Assembly (NCBI RefSeq): GCF_018139145.2
Contig: NC_059478.1
Coordinates: 2,728,001-2,792,000 of the forward strand
Reading direction: 5' to 3'
Source: Gymnogyps californianus
Lineage: Eukaryota; Chordata; Aves; Accipitriformes; Cathartidae
Length of the DNA stretch: 64,000 nucleotides
Position 1 is the stretch's first letter, and each line of letters starts with the position of its first letter. The position numbers were made by a program, and so were the translations under genes. Shown piece by piece: positions 14,127 to 25,500 of this stretch. The notes under the pieces are model-generated. The model was not told the origin of the DNA and searched no databases. It was given only the letters and a program-made list of their open reading frames with translations.

Positions 14127-14724
14127 TGAATGTAAAAGCAAGTGCTCATTTTTCAGCAGTTAACATAGAAATACATCCAGCAGAAGAAGCAGTTCATGTC
14201 AATGTAAACAAAAAACACACTATGCATCAATATATGCTTAGTTTTGAGGCCCCAAATGAGCAGGCACAGCAGAACTTGCCTGATCAAGTGGTGGCTGAAA
14301 AACACCTCTTCGGACATATGAGCAGTCTGGTGGATCTCATCCCATCTCCTGTGAGAGATTTAGGAAGAACTGGTGAACGGTAAGCCCTTCCCTACTTCTG
14401 GAGGTATCCCCCAAGCTACCAAAATTGCCAGCATCATCAGTCCCAAGTCTACAAATCACTTAATTGCTGTAACAGTATTAATGCCTGCAGTTGATTATGG
14501 TCCACCAATTCATAATAACTTCACACTACAGCCTCTTGCAGGCTTCAAACATACCGACTATGAATGCTCCTGGCAAAGAAATGTATCCCCTCCTGGACAC
14601 AATTGCAGACATGAAGAATTCCCATGATTTGGCTCAAGTGTTTAAAAAAGTCATTGTACACTTTGAACTAAAAAAAAGAGAACAGCATTTAAAAGCCAAG
14701 CTTTTTATTCTATTGCAACCATAA
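14127..14724 (+). pseudogene. Unrecognised coding-like relic (retrocopy or exon candidate)
   Basis: Three successive forward frames here look protein-like. The first runs from 14126 to a stop at 14381-14383, the second is open 14373-14627, and the third is open to a stop at 14722-14724. The peptides are rich in Asn, Gln, His, Val, Lys and Glu, unlike the Ser/Leu/Cys-rich chance frames elsewhere; the first has no Cys. The third ends in a Lys/Glu-rich, helix-like stretch (VIVHFELKKREQHLKAK). The simplest reading is an intronless retrocopy with two frameshifts, near 14375 and 14545. A second model is also visible. TTCTCTTGCAG ending at 14126 is a good splice acceptor and GTAAGC at 14380 a good donor, framing a 253-nt exon at 14127-14379. 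Another acceptor-like CTCTTGCAG ends at 14541, but splicing to it gives a stop after about eight codons. I do not recognise the protein. Confidence 0.35.
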
Positions 14725-14989
14725 TCATAGAGAAATTTCCTATCATAGGTCCCATGGTTGCTAATAAACCAGTTTCTGATGAGGAGCAAGCACAGATGAA
14801 ACACAAAAACCAGTACAGAACCCAAACCAGATAGACTCTGCCAAAATTTTATGCATGGAGGAGAGCAAGGAGCTGGCAAGAGCTACCCTTGTTGGAAGTG
14901 AGGAACCAGATGCATAAGGAAAGGGAATGGTGCTTATTTCCGAAGTGATGCTCAGCTCCAAGAAGGCTAGACATGGTCCCTCCCGCTGT

Positions 14990-15505
14990 CCCAAGCCATG
15001 ATCAATTTGACCCAAATAATTTGACAGATGCTGGTCCAACCTATTCTTAAAAACCTCAGCAGTGGAGATACCACACCCTTAGACCCATACTTTGCTTCCA
15101 TTAGAGAAAGGCAGTGGAGTTTCCTATTGGAAATTAAACCCACAACTTCTTGCTCTATTGCCTGGGGCCAGGAAGAAACAGCTCATTCCCTTAATCCCTG
15201 CAAGAGACTTTTTCAGACTAGAGGACGTCCTTCTTTCCTCCAGACTCCAGAAGCCTGTCCTCCATAAAACACAGCTTAAAACTAAGTCTACAGAACAAAG
15301 TCCATAAAATATAGCTTAGAAAAGCAGGACTATAGTTACAAGACTCAGGATCCTCCATATCCATTGAAAAAATTCTTGGTTCAAAAAACTTTTAAAGCAG
15401 GGTGTAAACTAATCCTTTTTTCCATTTTTCATTGGTGATCAAAGTTCTCCAGACATTGCTCATTCTTGCCAACATCCTCTCCACTTTAACTGAGCCAGAC
15501 CTTCT
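14990..15505 (-). mobile_element. Ancient CR1/L3-type LINE relic, 3' region
   Basis: Read on the minus strand, this resembles the 3' part of an old CR1/L3-class LINE. On the plus strand the recognisable pieces are TCCAACCTATTCTTAAAAAC at about 15034-15053, followed by a variant of the GTGGAGATTCCAC motif. Then come AAATTAAACCCACAACTTCTTG near 15130-15152 and a segment near 15415-15470 resembling the part of the element that normally follows. The middle (about 15270-15400) does not match and may be an insertion or simply decayed. Divergence is heavy. The identification rests on remembered family patterns, and the ends are approximate. Confidence 0.45.
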
Positions 15506-16724
15506 TAGGATCACTCAGCCAAAACATCCTGGGCACCCCAAACACAAAGGGCCCTATCCACCGGTCAACACCTAACACCGTGCCAGGAGTCAGCCAAGAA
15601 GCCACTTTGGGAGACAACTCGGGAAATCAGCCAGCAGTGCCAGGGAAGGATCCGACAGTGCCACCAGAGCAAAGGACGTACCCTTCCACAACAGGGCTTC
15701 ATAATCCTTTTTTCTTCTCCAATCTTTACCCCAGAAACACATGAATTTTCAGATCTCAACGGGTTGGCACACCTAGGATCAAACTCAAACCAGGACTGAA
15801 GCTCCAGGGCTGAGCTAAAATGGAGCCCCTGGGGCCACGGGCAGGGCTGTGGGAGGCCCCAGCTGAGGCCACCCAGCGCCCCAACACACATTACCTGTGA
15901 ACATATTTATTAGCTGTTAAATTCAGCTTTTACAGGTATTTCCATCCTTCTCAGTATCTGGGGTTTATTAACTCAAATATCCTGTCTGTGTTACTTATTA
16001 TAGCACCCTATAAAATCTTTCTTTTCCTGACAGCATTTGCTGCACCCACAAACATACTTTTAATTTTATTTGGCCTGTCTATTAAAATTCATCAATGTTA
16101 ATGCTTAAATCATAAAATAACAGTCACAGATGAAGAGCTGCACTCCGGTTGAAGCGAAGCTTTCAGGAAACAAAGTGTTTCCATTTAAGAAATGCTTAAA
16201 AAAAGAGCACCGGGAACAGCAAACTTAATAATATGCTTTGCTGCATTATTATTTACTGTGCTTTAGTCTCACAGGCAGTTTTACTGGCTGACTTGTCTTC
16301 AAAGTCTGAGCTAGTCTGAACTCACCCTGCGCTTCTAATGGGCTCATAAAACTTCAAGCCAGCAGGTTCATATTCCATAAAAATCAAACTGCCTTTGAAG
16401 CACTGTAGGAGCATGTCTTCTTTATCCTTCACCTGCTTGTGTCCCAGGCTGGCAGCATCCATCCTGATCACCCTGTTTGAACGGGTGCTTAAAAAACTCC
16501 TTCTGATAAATGGAGGTCTGCAGCTCTAGCGAGAACCACAATAAATCACGTGCACGCGGTGGCTTTCCTTGGAGGAAATACTCCAAAGTGGTGATCAAGG
16601 CCATTCTCCACAGCTATTTAGGCACGTAGTGACACCAATGGAAAGAAACATCGAGGCTGGTGGTCTGGAGGAGACCCTTAATGAGAAGGAGACCTTGGTG
16701 GGCCCCAGCAGGATGTTTCTGAAC
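15506..16724. other. Non-coding stretch
   Basis: No gene or repeat recognised. A 108-codon minus-strand frame at 15565-15891 sits in a GC-richer patch and has no identifiable domain. The rest is AT-rich spacer. Confidence 0.5.
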
Positions 16725-16990
16725 ACAGCCTCAAAGCTAGGTCAGGTTGCTGTGAGCCTTCCCAGTCAAGCTTTTAACATCTCCATGGATGGAGACTGCA
16801 CCGTCTCCAGTGCTAAACTGTTTTCTCTGTGAAAAACTTTTCCCTTATGCCCAGCTTTCCCCTGTTGCAGTGTGTGCCCGTTGCCCTTTGCCATCGCGCT
16901 GTACAGCCCCGAGGACAGCAAGGAGTTTCTCCATACGCCGTCTTTGACATGGCCCTCTGCACCTCCTGTGAGCGGCTGGCACCCATATCT
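16725..16990 (-). mobile_element. Degenerate CR1 3' region fragment
   Basis: The plus strand carries decayed versions of the reverse complement of the avian CR1 3' region. These are an AGGTCAGGTTGCTGTGAGCC-like piece near 16740, ACATCTCCATGGATGGAGACT near 16777-16797, and GTGTGCCCGTTGCCCTTTG near 16871-16890. They occur in the same order as in the better-preserved reverse copy at 53766-54360. The copy is much more diverged than that one, hence older. The end past about 16910 is uncertain. Several overlapping open frames across this region are by-products of the repeat. Confidence 0.6.
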
Positions 16991-19080
16991 GAGATGCCTT
17001 CTGCTCCCTGATGGACGAGGACTCCAGCCACAGCAAAGATCTGGGAGTGAAATGAATGGGACAAGAGGAATGTGCTGAGCTGCGCTGGAAGACACGCTGG
17101 CAGCTATTACCATGCCAAGACAAAGGAGTATTTTCCAAATTTTTTCTCCGTGTGTCATCTTTCTCTCCCAGACAGGCAGGACATTTTCCTACTCTTCTGC
17201 ACCATCTACGAAGTTGGTGTCTCCAGTCACGCTCTGCCACACGGCTTACTCTGGCCTTGTCCTCCTCTGCCCTTTACAGCTTTTTTTGCCTTTCCTGTGC
17301 TATCTCTGGCCTTCACCCAGGAAATCTCTCTGAAGCATCAAGAAGCTTGCTAAAAATTGCAGGTCCACAGGTGTGACATCACTCTAAGACACAACCACAC
17401 AAGGAAGGCTCCAGACTTACTCAAGAGGTCTGTCTCCTGTCTGAATCCAGCTTTTGGCTTATACAACAAGTTTTTAGTGTATCCTATTTTATGTACCCTG
17501 CAGAGTGAACAGGTCTGGGTAGACTGAATTTGCAGTAAAGGAGAGTCCAGACCAGTCACCTACATCCAACTGGACACCAGCAACAAGAATAGTATTGGCA
17601 CAGAGTCTAGATATAGTCCTAAAACCTCTATTTTTGTTACAAATCACCTGGTGTTGTAAAGGCATGTTTAAAGTCTGCTTTAAAAGAAGTTTTACTGAAA
17701 CATGAAATGAAATTCTCTTTAGCAGAAAAGGTGGTTGCATCCTATATCTGGAAACAAGCAGTGGATCAGCTAATACTTCCCATGAGTATTGGGGCACCCT
17801 TGGTAGAGCTCAATCCTCTTGCAACTGTTTGTAACTCTTGATGTTGTCCATCCAATGTGTATGTTTTATTCAGAGCTGTGTGTATGAGGCTGAATGTGTG
17901 TGTCTGACTCTGAATCATTTGTTTAATACTGCATTTATTGAGGTAGTCTCACACAAGCTAAACGGTGCCACAGGTGTGAGAGGGATTTTCTGGAAACTGA
18001 TGATTCAACTGGAGTTCACGCATACATAAGGAAATGTAACTTGTGGCCAGTTTCTCAACTTTTACTAACAAAGCTCAAACAGGCACAAAATAAAATGGTA
18101 CTTCCAAAGACCCTGCTAAAAAATATGCTGCCCACTGGCTGCTCCGTGCAGTACCTGCCCAACGGTGTTTGAGCTTGAATCCACTGAACAGCTATGTTTG
18201 TCTTCTTTAAAGATCCATTTCAAGCAAAAAAAGACATCAGCAGGAAAATAAAATCTCTTTTGAGCACATGAAGTAAAGAAATAAAACTTTTGCTCATTCT
18301 TTCACTATTTCAGCAGCTATTTTTCCCTCTCATTTTTAAAATCAAACACAATAAACCCCTTGAAACTCAGGTTTTGTCTAACTTGATGAAACAGCTAAGG
18401 AAACAAATTCACCATTAAAGCTGCAAGGCAGGGCTGGGCAGAATGCTCATCTTTAAACATTTAAAGACTTATTTAGGTAAACACTTGAATTAGTTAAAAA
18501 ATGGATTAAAATTATGCTTCATAAGGAGAAGCAGAGGAGGCAAGCTGGAATATCAAATGATTCTTTAGCACTTTAGTAAATATTTTACTTTACTTCAGTG
18601 TTAGATTCACCTAAATTCAAGACAAATATCATGATGACCCTGGAAGTCAGTCAGGAAAATAAACAGGTTGCTAGCAAAATATGGGTAGCTAGCTGTGTAC
18701 AGAAGGCCTGGAAGCCAAGACACTGGCCAGAAAAAAAAAGGTCTTGTGAAGACAGCATGATCCAACGTTTGGACTAGGTAGGCTTCAGAAAGGAAAGCGA
18801 AAATATTACCTACAATTATAAATCTACATGTAAATTAACATCAGTCATAAATCTAAAACAACCCTGTATGCTGAAAGGCATGCAAAAGAGAGCAAGCTCA
18901 GAGACCAGGCACAGAGTCTGGATTGCCCCCAGTGAAATAGCTGCTAGATTAGAAGTAAAGCTGGCCAAAGAACGGGGATTTTGTCTCATGAAAATAATAC
19001 GAGGTTTTGACATTCTTCGTGAACTTGCCTGCACGTGTACGTGTGCGTGTCCAGCTCTGTTTGCATGTGGGCCAGGGTAG
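16991..19080. other. Non-coding stretch
   Basis: No gene, RNA or repeat family recognised. A pyrimidine-rich segment at about 17150-17300 generates parallel Leu/Phe/Ser-rich open frames in all three plus frames. That pattern indicates composition rather than coding. Confidence 0.55.
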
Positions 19081-19560
19081 CTGCCCCCCAAAAAGGCAAC
19101 GCACCCACGGCTGTGGGCACCTCCCAGTTGAGATGCTCCACTGGCTTGTTGGGAGGTCGCTCTTCCTTTCGATTGGGAGTGGGGATATGAACCTCCGTCT
19201 CTTCTCTTTTATGTGCCAAGGGAATCAAATGCACCTTCCAGTTGCCGGCAATTGCATGTTATTGAAAAGTTTGGGGGTTTTTTTCTATACCTACATGAAC
19301 TTGCTGCATCCTCCAGCCCATAGGGTCCATCAGGAGCCACGCTGGCTCCTCCCTGCCCGTGCAAGTATTTCCTTTTCGGGGGAAGACTTTCCCATTCCCC
19401 GCCGGCTGCTCGCGGAGGAAGACGGTGCACAGTCCCAAAAACCCCACCCAGCCCCCCTGCGCATCCGGGGAGCAGGGCTGGATCTCACCTGCCCCGCAGG
19501 GAGCACTCAGAGTCACGGTCCCCCCACGGTGTGACCGCAGGGTTCGTCCCGCTTTTGAGG
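19081..19560. promoter_or_regulatory. GC- and CpG-enriched patch
   Basis: CpG frequency rises here, especially at 19370-19560, relative to the flanks. Long open frames overlap on both strands: 19007-19534 on plus, starting only at TTG, and 19485-20078 on minus, 197 codons. Neither shows a domain, a credible signal or a family I recognise. Overlapping long frames on opposite strands are expected where stop codons are rare. A regulatory role is possible but not shown. Confidence 0.3.
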
Positions 19561-20434
19561 CACTTCCTGAGAAGGCTGCAAAGGACACGTTTACGAGAAC
19601 TGAGCATCATTGAAAAAAAAAAATCCCCCAATTTTTTTTCTCCAGAAGCGATGTGCTGCCTGCTTAGCTGCGCTCCACAAACAGCTGCTTGCCAACATGT
19701 GGACAAATACTCAGGCAAAAGAGAAAGAGAAACTTCTCCAGCTTGCTTGAGTCGAGCACAGTGATTATTGTGAAAAACGTTAACTTCTTGAATAATTAAA
19801 AAGCTTTCCATGCCTACGTTCTGAGATGTGGTTATGAAGAAAACCTTTCTCAGAAAGATTTCCAGAGCAGTACTGCATTCTGGAGAAGCTAAGGTGGAGT
19901 TGGAAGCTGAGCTTAGCGCTGCTCTGCAGTGTAAACCCCCCCAAATCACTTCCTCTTCATTCCTCGGCTTCCAAGTTGCAACACGGAGCAACACCAGACT
20001 TCCTCGTGACCTACACACCGGTGGTACCCCACTGCCACCACGTGAAGCTGGCTGGCTGGCTGGAAATAGCTCTTGCATTTTCTGTAGGCCATGATGATGT
20101 TACACCATTCAGAAGATTTTAGGAGGGAGATAAAACTCAAAAAATCAGTTTTCCACACAAAAACTCCTTCGGAGTCATTTGCCTTGTGTTGTGGACTGTT
20201 CAAAATGGCAGGGGCAGATAGGTTAAATGAAGGGGAGCCCAACACACGCTCCACAGTCAGAGCTGTTTCAGAAGAGCTTAATTTGTTTTTGTGTTTTTCC
20301 CGCAAAATCCTCCATCTGAAGCGCAGGTGATCGGCAACGGCTTTATTCTGCTTTGTCAGCCCCTTCTCCCAGAAGAGCACAGGATATTGTTCTGATTAAA
20401 TCCATTCCACTTGGTATGAGACTCTGGAGGTTAT
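19561..20434. other. Non-coding stretch
   Basis: No gene recognised beyond the long minus-strand frame (19485-20078) discussed with the GC-rich patch to its left. A short GGCT run (GCTGGCTGGCTGG) lies near 20047-20061. Confidence 0.5.
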
Positions 20435-20457
20435 AACTGAAAGTATAACTTTCAGTT
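20435..20457. repeat. Perfect hairpin, 10-bp arms, 3-nt loop
   Basis: AACTGAAAGT at 20435-20444 is the exact reverse complement of ACTTTCAGTT at 20448-20457, with loop ATA. ACTTTCAG then recurs at 20461-20468. Nothing links it to a gene or terminator. Confidence 0.85.
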
Positions 20458-20485
20458 GTACTTTCAGCCTTCTGGCTAGTTATTT

Positions 20486-20512
20486 AACAGACTTATTTAA
20501 CTTAAGTCTGTT
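20486..20512. repeat. Perfect hairpin, 10-bp arms, 7-nt loop
   Basis: AACAGACTTA at 20486-20495 pairs exactly with TAAGTCTGTT at 20503-20512. The symmetry extends imperfectly outward, with TAGTTAT on the left against TTTAACCATA on the right. It lies 28 bp after the previous hairpin. Confidence 0.85.
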
Positions 20513-21989
20513 TTTAACCATAGCTCTACCTGACCTTGCTGGTGATGTTACCATGTCACGGTGAAAACAGGGGTTTGCACTGAGACACCCTCTTGATGTG
20601 AGAATTGTAAAAGCAACGGTCCGGAGGCCAAAGGCTGATGTTTAATTTATGCAGTGCAAGGAATACAAGCGCTGCAACCCTCCTGTATGCCTCGTCCTTA
20701 GCAGAGATACTGGGACCAGCACTGGGGCGAGGTGAATTTTTCATGTTCCCAGTCCTCACCTCCAAGTTACAACATTGCCCAAACTCTCCATCACTCTGCA
20801 GCACTACATCTTGCGCCGTTCGTGTTGCCCAGAGGAACACACCTTCTATAAGAGGGATTTTTCATTAGCCTAATTAAAATTCCTAAAGTTGAATTGCAGG
20901 GTTACTGTTCATCCTGTTACGACGATGCTAACACTTACGGCACCTCTCGTCCCGTGCCGGCTCTCCTCTGCCGAGGTCACCGAATAACCAAATAACCCCT
21001 TGCTGTTACGAGCTGCCGGCTAAGACATATGGCCGTGTGACACCGCACCACATTGCGAAGCTGAGCAAAAGCTACAGCAAAGCGAATAGTAGTCACCTGG
21101 TCTGTGGAAAATTGCTTTTGTAACAGGACAAGCTGAAAGCAAGCTCCGGGCAGGCCACGGCGGACCCCGGTGAGGCTGAGAGGTCGGTCGGTGCTTAGCA
21201 CAAAGCCTGTTACAAGCGGAGGCGAGCACACAGTTAACTGGGCTACGAGAGCTCATAGGAGCAGAAAGGCCCTTGTAGGAAACTCCCAACTTAAAATTCT
21301 CTCACCGACTCATTACCCAATGCTGTATGTAAAGGCCAAAGGGGAAAGGGGCTGGGGCTGTTCCCATCAGGCTTCATCCGCAATCAACAGAGGTCCTAAG
21401 AATTTCTGTTTCAGAGAAAACATATTGTTTTGCTCTTTCCAATTCAGGATAACAAAGAGACCCATTAAATACAGGCATTATGCGGTTTGTTGTGTTTTGT
21501 GCTTTAATATTTTAGTATTTTTATCTTGATGACGCATGCTGAGTAGCGTGTGATGTACCAGATCAGCTGAAGACACAAAGAGAAACTCTCCAGATAGCAA
21601 AGATGCTCCAGTCTGTACTATTGGCCGCCTTCCTTTGTAAAACCTAACTAGATGAAAAAGGAGAGTATTAAAACACGCGATCATAATAATGAGAAAAATA
21701 AAATTTCATTGCTGCCACCGACACATCATACAGAAAATAAAAAATATGAACGTGGAGAATGAATAAATTGAACACCACCTTTTCAGTCTCACATGAGAGT
21801 TACCTGAAACTTTTTTTTGCCTTGCAAATATTTTCCCCAGAGGAAAAATGGAAAAAATCTGCAATTTCACAGGGGGAAAAAAAAAAAAAGGGAAAAATTA
21901 ATCAAGACAGCTTTTAACAAACCAATTATTTCAGTAATAACTTCTTGGCTGGGTGTCGAGGTGGGATTGTTAGCAGCCCTAGCGTTGCC
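20513..21989. other. Non-coding stretch, partly CpG-enriched
   Basis: No gene recognised. CpG content is raised at about 20920-21260 but there is no exon-like frame with splice sites. A poly-A tract lies at about 21879-21890. Confidence 0.5.
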
Positions 21990-22500
21990 CTGCTGGCAGG
22001 TGCACCCTGACGCTTTGCCATGGCTGTCCCGTGCCCTTCCCTGTAACGCCCCGCGCCATGGCTGACACGCACCAGCCCTGCCTCGTCAGCCTCGCCAGCG
22101 GCGAGCACGGCCAGCGGGACAGGGCTAGTGGGGCGCAGGGAAGAGGCAAGCTCCGGACCACCCCGATCCCAGGTGCCTTCCTTTCCGCGCATCCGCCTCC
22201 CCCCTCCACGGCCTCTCTCCCTCCGCTGACCACGTCCCTGCCTGGGAGGCAAGCCCTGCCAGAAAGCTGCGGGAGGGCAGGGTTAGCATCGGAGGCTATA
22301 ATTAAACTTCAGAGGTCCGTGACACCACTCTCCAAGCATGTCTGACAAGAACGCTGCTGCGGATCCATCCAGTGTGGAGCGGCCGGAGACGGATATTTCT
22401 GACGGCGCCTCGGAGCGGGACGAGGTTGTGCGGCGGAGAGCCCCGCTGACGTACGCGGCCCTTCAGCAAACCACTGTCGTTATGGGCTGCCGAGACTGTG
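21990..22500. promoter_or_regulatory. CpG island candidate
   Basis: This is the most CpG-dense segment in the window, with CpG repeatedly present throughout (for example around 22050-22110, 22185-22235 and 22375-22470), against CpG-poor AT-rich flanks. In vertebrates such unmethylated islands typically mark promoters, so a transcription start on either strand is plausible. An AT-rich TATAATTAAA motif lies at about 22297-22306, about 32 bp before an ATG. No complete gene is attached to it within the window. Confidence 0.55.
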
Positions 22501-22595
22501 AAGTCAGTGCAGCGCTGCAGGGGTTTTATTTTATTTATTTATCTTATTTAATTTTCTTCTTTTTTTTTTTTTTTTTGCAAACAGAGAGTGTGTGA
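22338..22595 (+). CDS. Hypothetical first-exon candidate in the CpG island
   Basis: An ATG at 22338 opens a frame of about 85 codons. Roughly the first 60 residues are charged and hydrophilic, rich in Asp, Glu, Arg, Ser and Ala, starting MSDKNAAADPSSVE. That composition resembles a disordered N-terminus and differs from most chance frames here. From about codon 60 the frame runs into a T-rich tract (22527-22576) and becomes Phe/Tyr/Leu-rich, so if real the exon would end before about 22520. No strong donor site is obvious. I do not recognise the protein. GC-rich DNA could produce this frame by chance. Confidence 0.2.
   Translation: MSDKNAAADPSSVERPETDISDGASERDEVVRRRAPLTYAALQQTTVVMGCRDCEVSAALQGFYFIYLSYLIFFFFFFFLQTESV
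22558..22576. repeat. Poly-T tract
   Basis: A run of about 19 T residues following TTATTT repeats. It may be a simple-sequence expansion, or the A-tail of a reverse-orientation insertion, but no insertion body is recognisable beside it. Confidence 0.85.
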
Positions 22596-22599
22596 GTCT

Positions 22600-25500
22600 G
22601 TTGGGGAGCAAGGGGTATGGTTTGCAAGCGTGGAGCAAGGGAGGATGGGCAACCCAATTTAGCCCAGGAGATGCCTCAAAACAGTTTGCAGAGATGTGTG
22701 AGGCCACTCACACATGTAATTATGTTTCTTGCATTTATGTTTAGGTTCCTTGTGGCTCTCTGGGTTTTTTACACATCTTGGACCAGACGGGCAGGTGGAT
22801 GCAGCTCTTTGTATGCGCAGCACAAGGAAAATGCCAGACTTCGGGGGATATAAATAGACATCAGAGCTGGGTTTTGGTGTTTCTGATGCTCGCCTGAAAT
22901 ACTAGGATGGGAAAAAAGGCGTCTGTCATCACGTTTCGTTCATAAATGGCTCTTTTTCTGGAGAGGGATGGCAGAAGAGTGAAACAGATTCATGAAAACC
23001 AGCACACATAGCAGTTTCTTCACTTTCTTCCACATATCAAAGAAATTTTATGCATTGCCCTATTTTGACTCATTTCTAGTTCTTCTCCAAGCCTACACAG
23101 TTCTTCCTGGTCAACCTGAATCAACCAGGAAATCTTGTTGAAAAATACCCATCCCCTGAAAGGTCTCAGCGTTTCCCACATTACACTGGACAAATATCAT
23201 CCCACCCCGGCACTTCTCACGCCGTCCCCCTTCACAGCCCCAGCAACAAGGAGAAGCCTGTGAAAATGCAAATAAGGCCACCAGGAAAGACAGTTTGTTT
23301 TCAGATCATGTTTTGGGTGAAGTTTGCAGTTTAAATCTATCCAATTTCTTCCTCTTTTACGTGCTACCTTGCTGAAATTTGGAAATTATAAAGTGCAATC
23401 ATTTGTAAGGGAGATAAAAATCACATGTAAAGGAGGTGCTTTTTAGTAACGTAAGTGAAACAGAGGCAGGAAAGTGAGAGAAGATATCCACAAGAAACAA
23501 AAATCCATCTCAGTAGTTATTTTCTCAATCGAGACAGTCTAAATATCAGCCTAAGTACGTGGTGGCCTCAGGGGGTAGAGGTAACTGGGCAATTCAACAT
23601 AAGAAATAAAGACTCCACTGCAAATGCTGTGCCTCTCCACACCACGACGCCTGCAACCACTTGTACACACACCATGTAGTCAGCACATCATCATCCCGCC
23701 GTGAAGGTACTTTTCCCTGTATCCCTGTGGCCACACCATGGTATTTGGAAAGGCGGGCATCGGCATGACGGCCAGGCGCGCCGTGGTGTCTCTGGGCTGG
23801 ATGCACATGGGCTTCTCCGCATGGGGCAATGGCATTTCCCTCAAACCACAGGCTGGAGTCCGAGGGGATGATTGTGAAAATGTTTTGTCATCTCCAGCTC
23901 TGCCCCAGGCTGGGAATAGCCCGCATTACAGAATTCAAAGTGGGTGACGAAAAAAAATCATCAATAACATTTTATCATTCTTAACAGGGAGACTGTATTT
24001 TCAAAACAGCCTACTGCCCCTAGCCATTGAGGCTCAGACTGAGTAACTCCTGTGACGGTTTATCTCATCCCACCCGTCTTGTTTTTGCCGGTCAGGTTGC
24101 CTGCAGGACACAGGCATCCTGGAGGACCGAGGCAAGCACACAAACTAGCAGCTGCCATGAATTAACCCATCTAGAGACCTGAAAAGGCTGGTAATGAGAA
24201 GTTTTCTACTTTATTTTTTTTGTTAACTTCTCTGGAGGACCATTCACACTCTACCAAGTAGCACAAACTGCTCAGAGAAAACAGAAACTTCAGGATGCCA
24301 AAAAGCCACTTTCCTAGAAATCAGGTGAACAAGTATCTCCCTTTTTATACAGTGGCCACAGAAAAGAAGTTGTCTGGACAACGTTTTAGGAAAAGAAATG
24401 CCTCAGACTATGCAAGCCTCACAAGGTTTTGGATAGAGATTGTGCTACAGAGGCAGCACCACACTCCTCGGGAAGGTGTCTTCTTCCACGGACACCAGCA
24501 ATTCTGGCTGTGATGTTCCACCTGCCCCCTCTTCTCCCTTCTCTTCCATACTTCAGCAGCCATCGTCTCCACCTCATCCTCTGCCTTTCCCTCACTTGGG
24601 ACACACCAGCTCTTGAACCGGCTCATCTCCTGATACCTTCCCCCAGTGTAGCCTGCGTACACATCCATTAAATCAAGAAAACTAGCCCTGGAGCAGACAC
24701 GGAAGTTTCAGAAAGTCCTGTTTCTAGATGATTAGTCAAGAATCTGTGGCAAAAGAGTGAACTCGTTGCTATTGTGACCTAATTCTGCATTTGCTCCTCC
24801 TGTGCCTATGGAACATGGTACGAACAGATTTCTGGGACCAGCTCCAGGTAGATGATGGAGGTCCACCTGGGTGAGGAACATGGATGAAAGAAGACCCATA
24901 TGTCTCATAGGCATACATAGAAGGCATATGTGTCTCAGACTCCAGCTCACTCCTCCCTATACCACCGTTCATGTTCCCAAATAAACAGGAAAACATATAT
25001 GAATGATGTCTATTTGGAGACACAGTAAGTTAGAAGAGTTGTTTCTCTGCTTTCCCTCTGCTCAAAAAAGGCTGTTGGCTTCTTGCCCACCTTTCTTCCC
25101 TATTTCTTTATGCTTTATGTTGCTCTGTACAATGAGGGGGGTGAGGAGCTTCTTGATTTCACTGTTCCTGAACAACTAAGAATAGAGTATTTCTGCCCCC
25201 GATATGAGCAAGAACCTGTCAAATCACATACATTTGAGTATTACGGTTGCAGAATCAGGTATCCATTTCCTAGGAAGGCAGGAAGCCTTTTTCTTAAAGC
25301 CTTCCAATATTTTAACTGTTAAACACGAGAATGCCACTCTTGAATCACGCTGGAGTTGAGGCAAAATAAACAATCTCTTACATAAAGTAAGAAAGTCCAG
25401 AGGGAAAGCTAGCGTGAGTAGAAAGTAAACTTCCTTGTTATGCAACTCATCTTGCGTAACCTTTTAAAGAAAACCTTAAGAACTGAAGCTAAAACGGCAG

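Noticed and set aside
17056..17376. Parallel plus-strand frames with hydrophobic runs suggesting membrane segments
   Set aside because: All three forward frames are open through a C/T-rich tract, which automatically encodes Leu, Phe, Ser and Pro.
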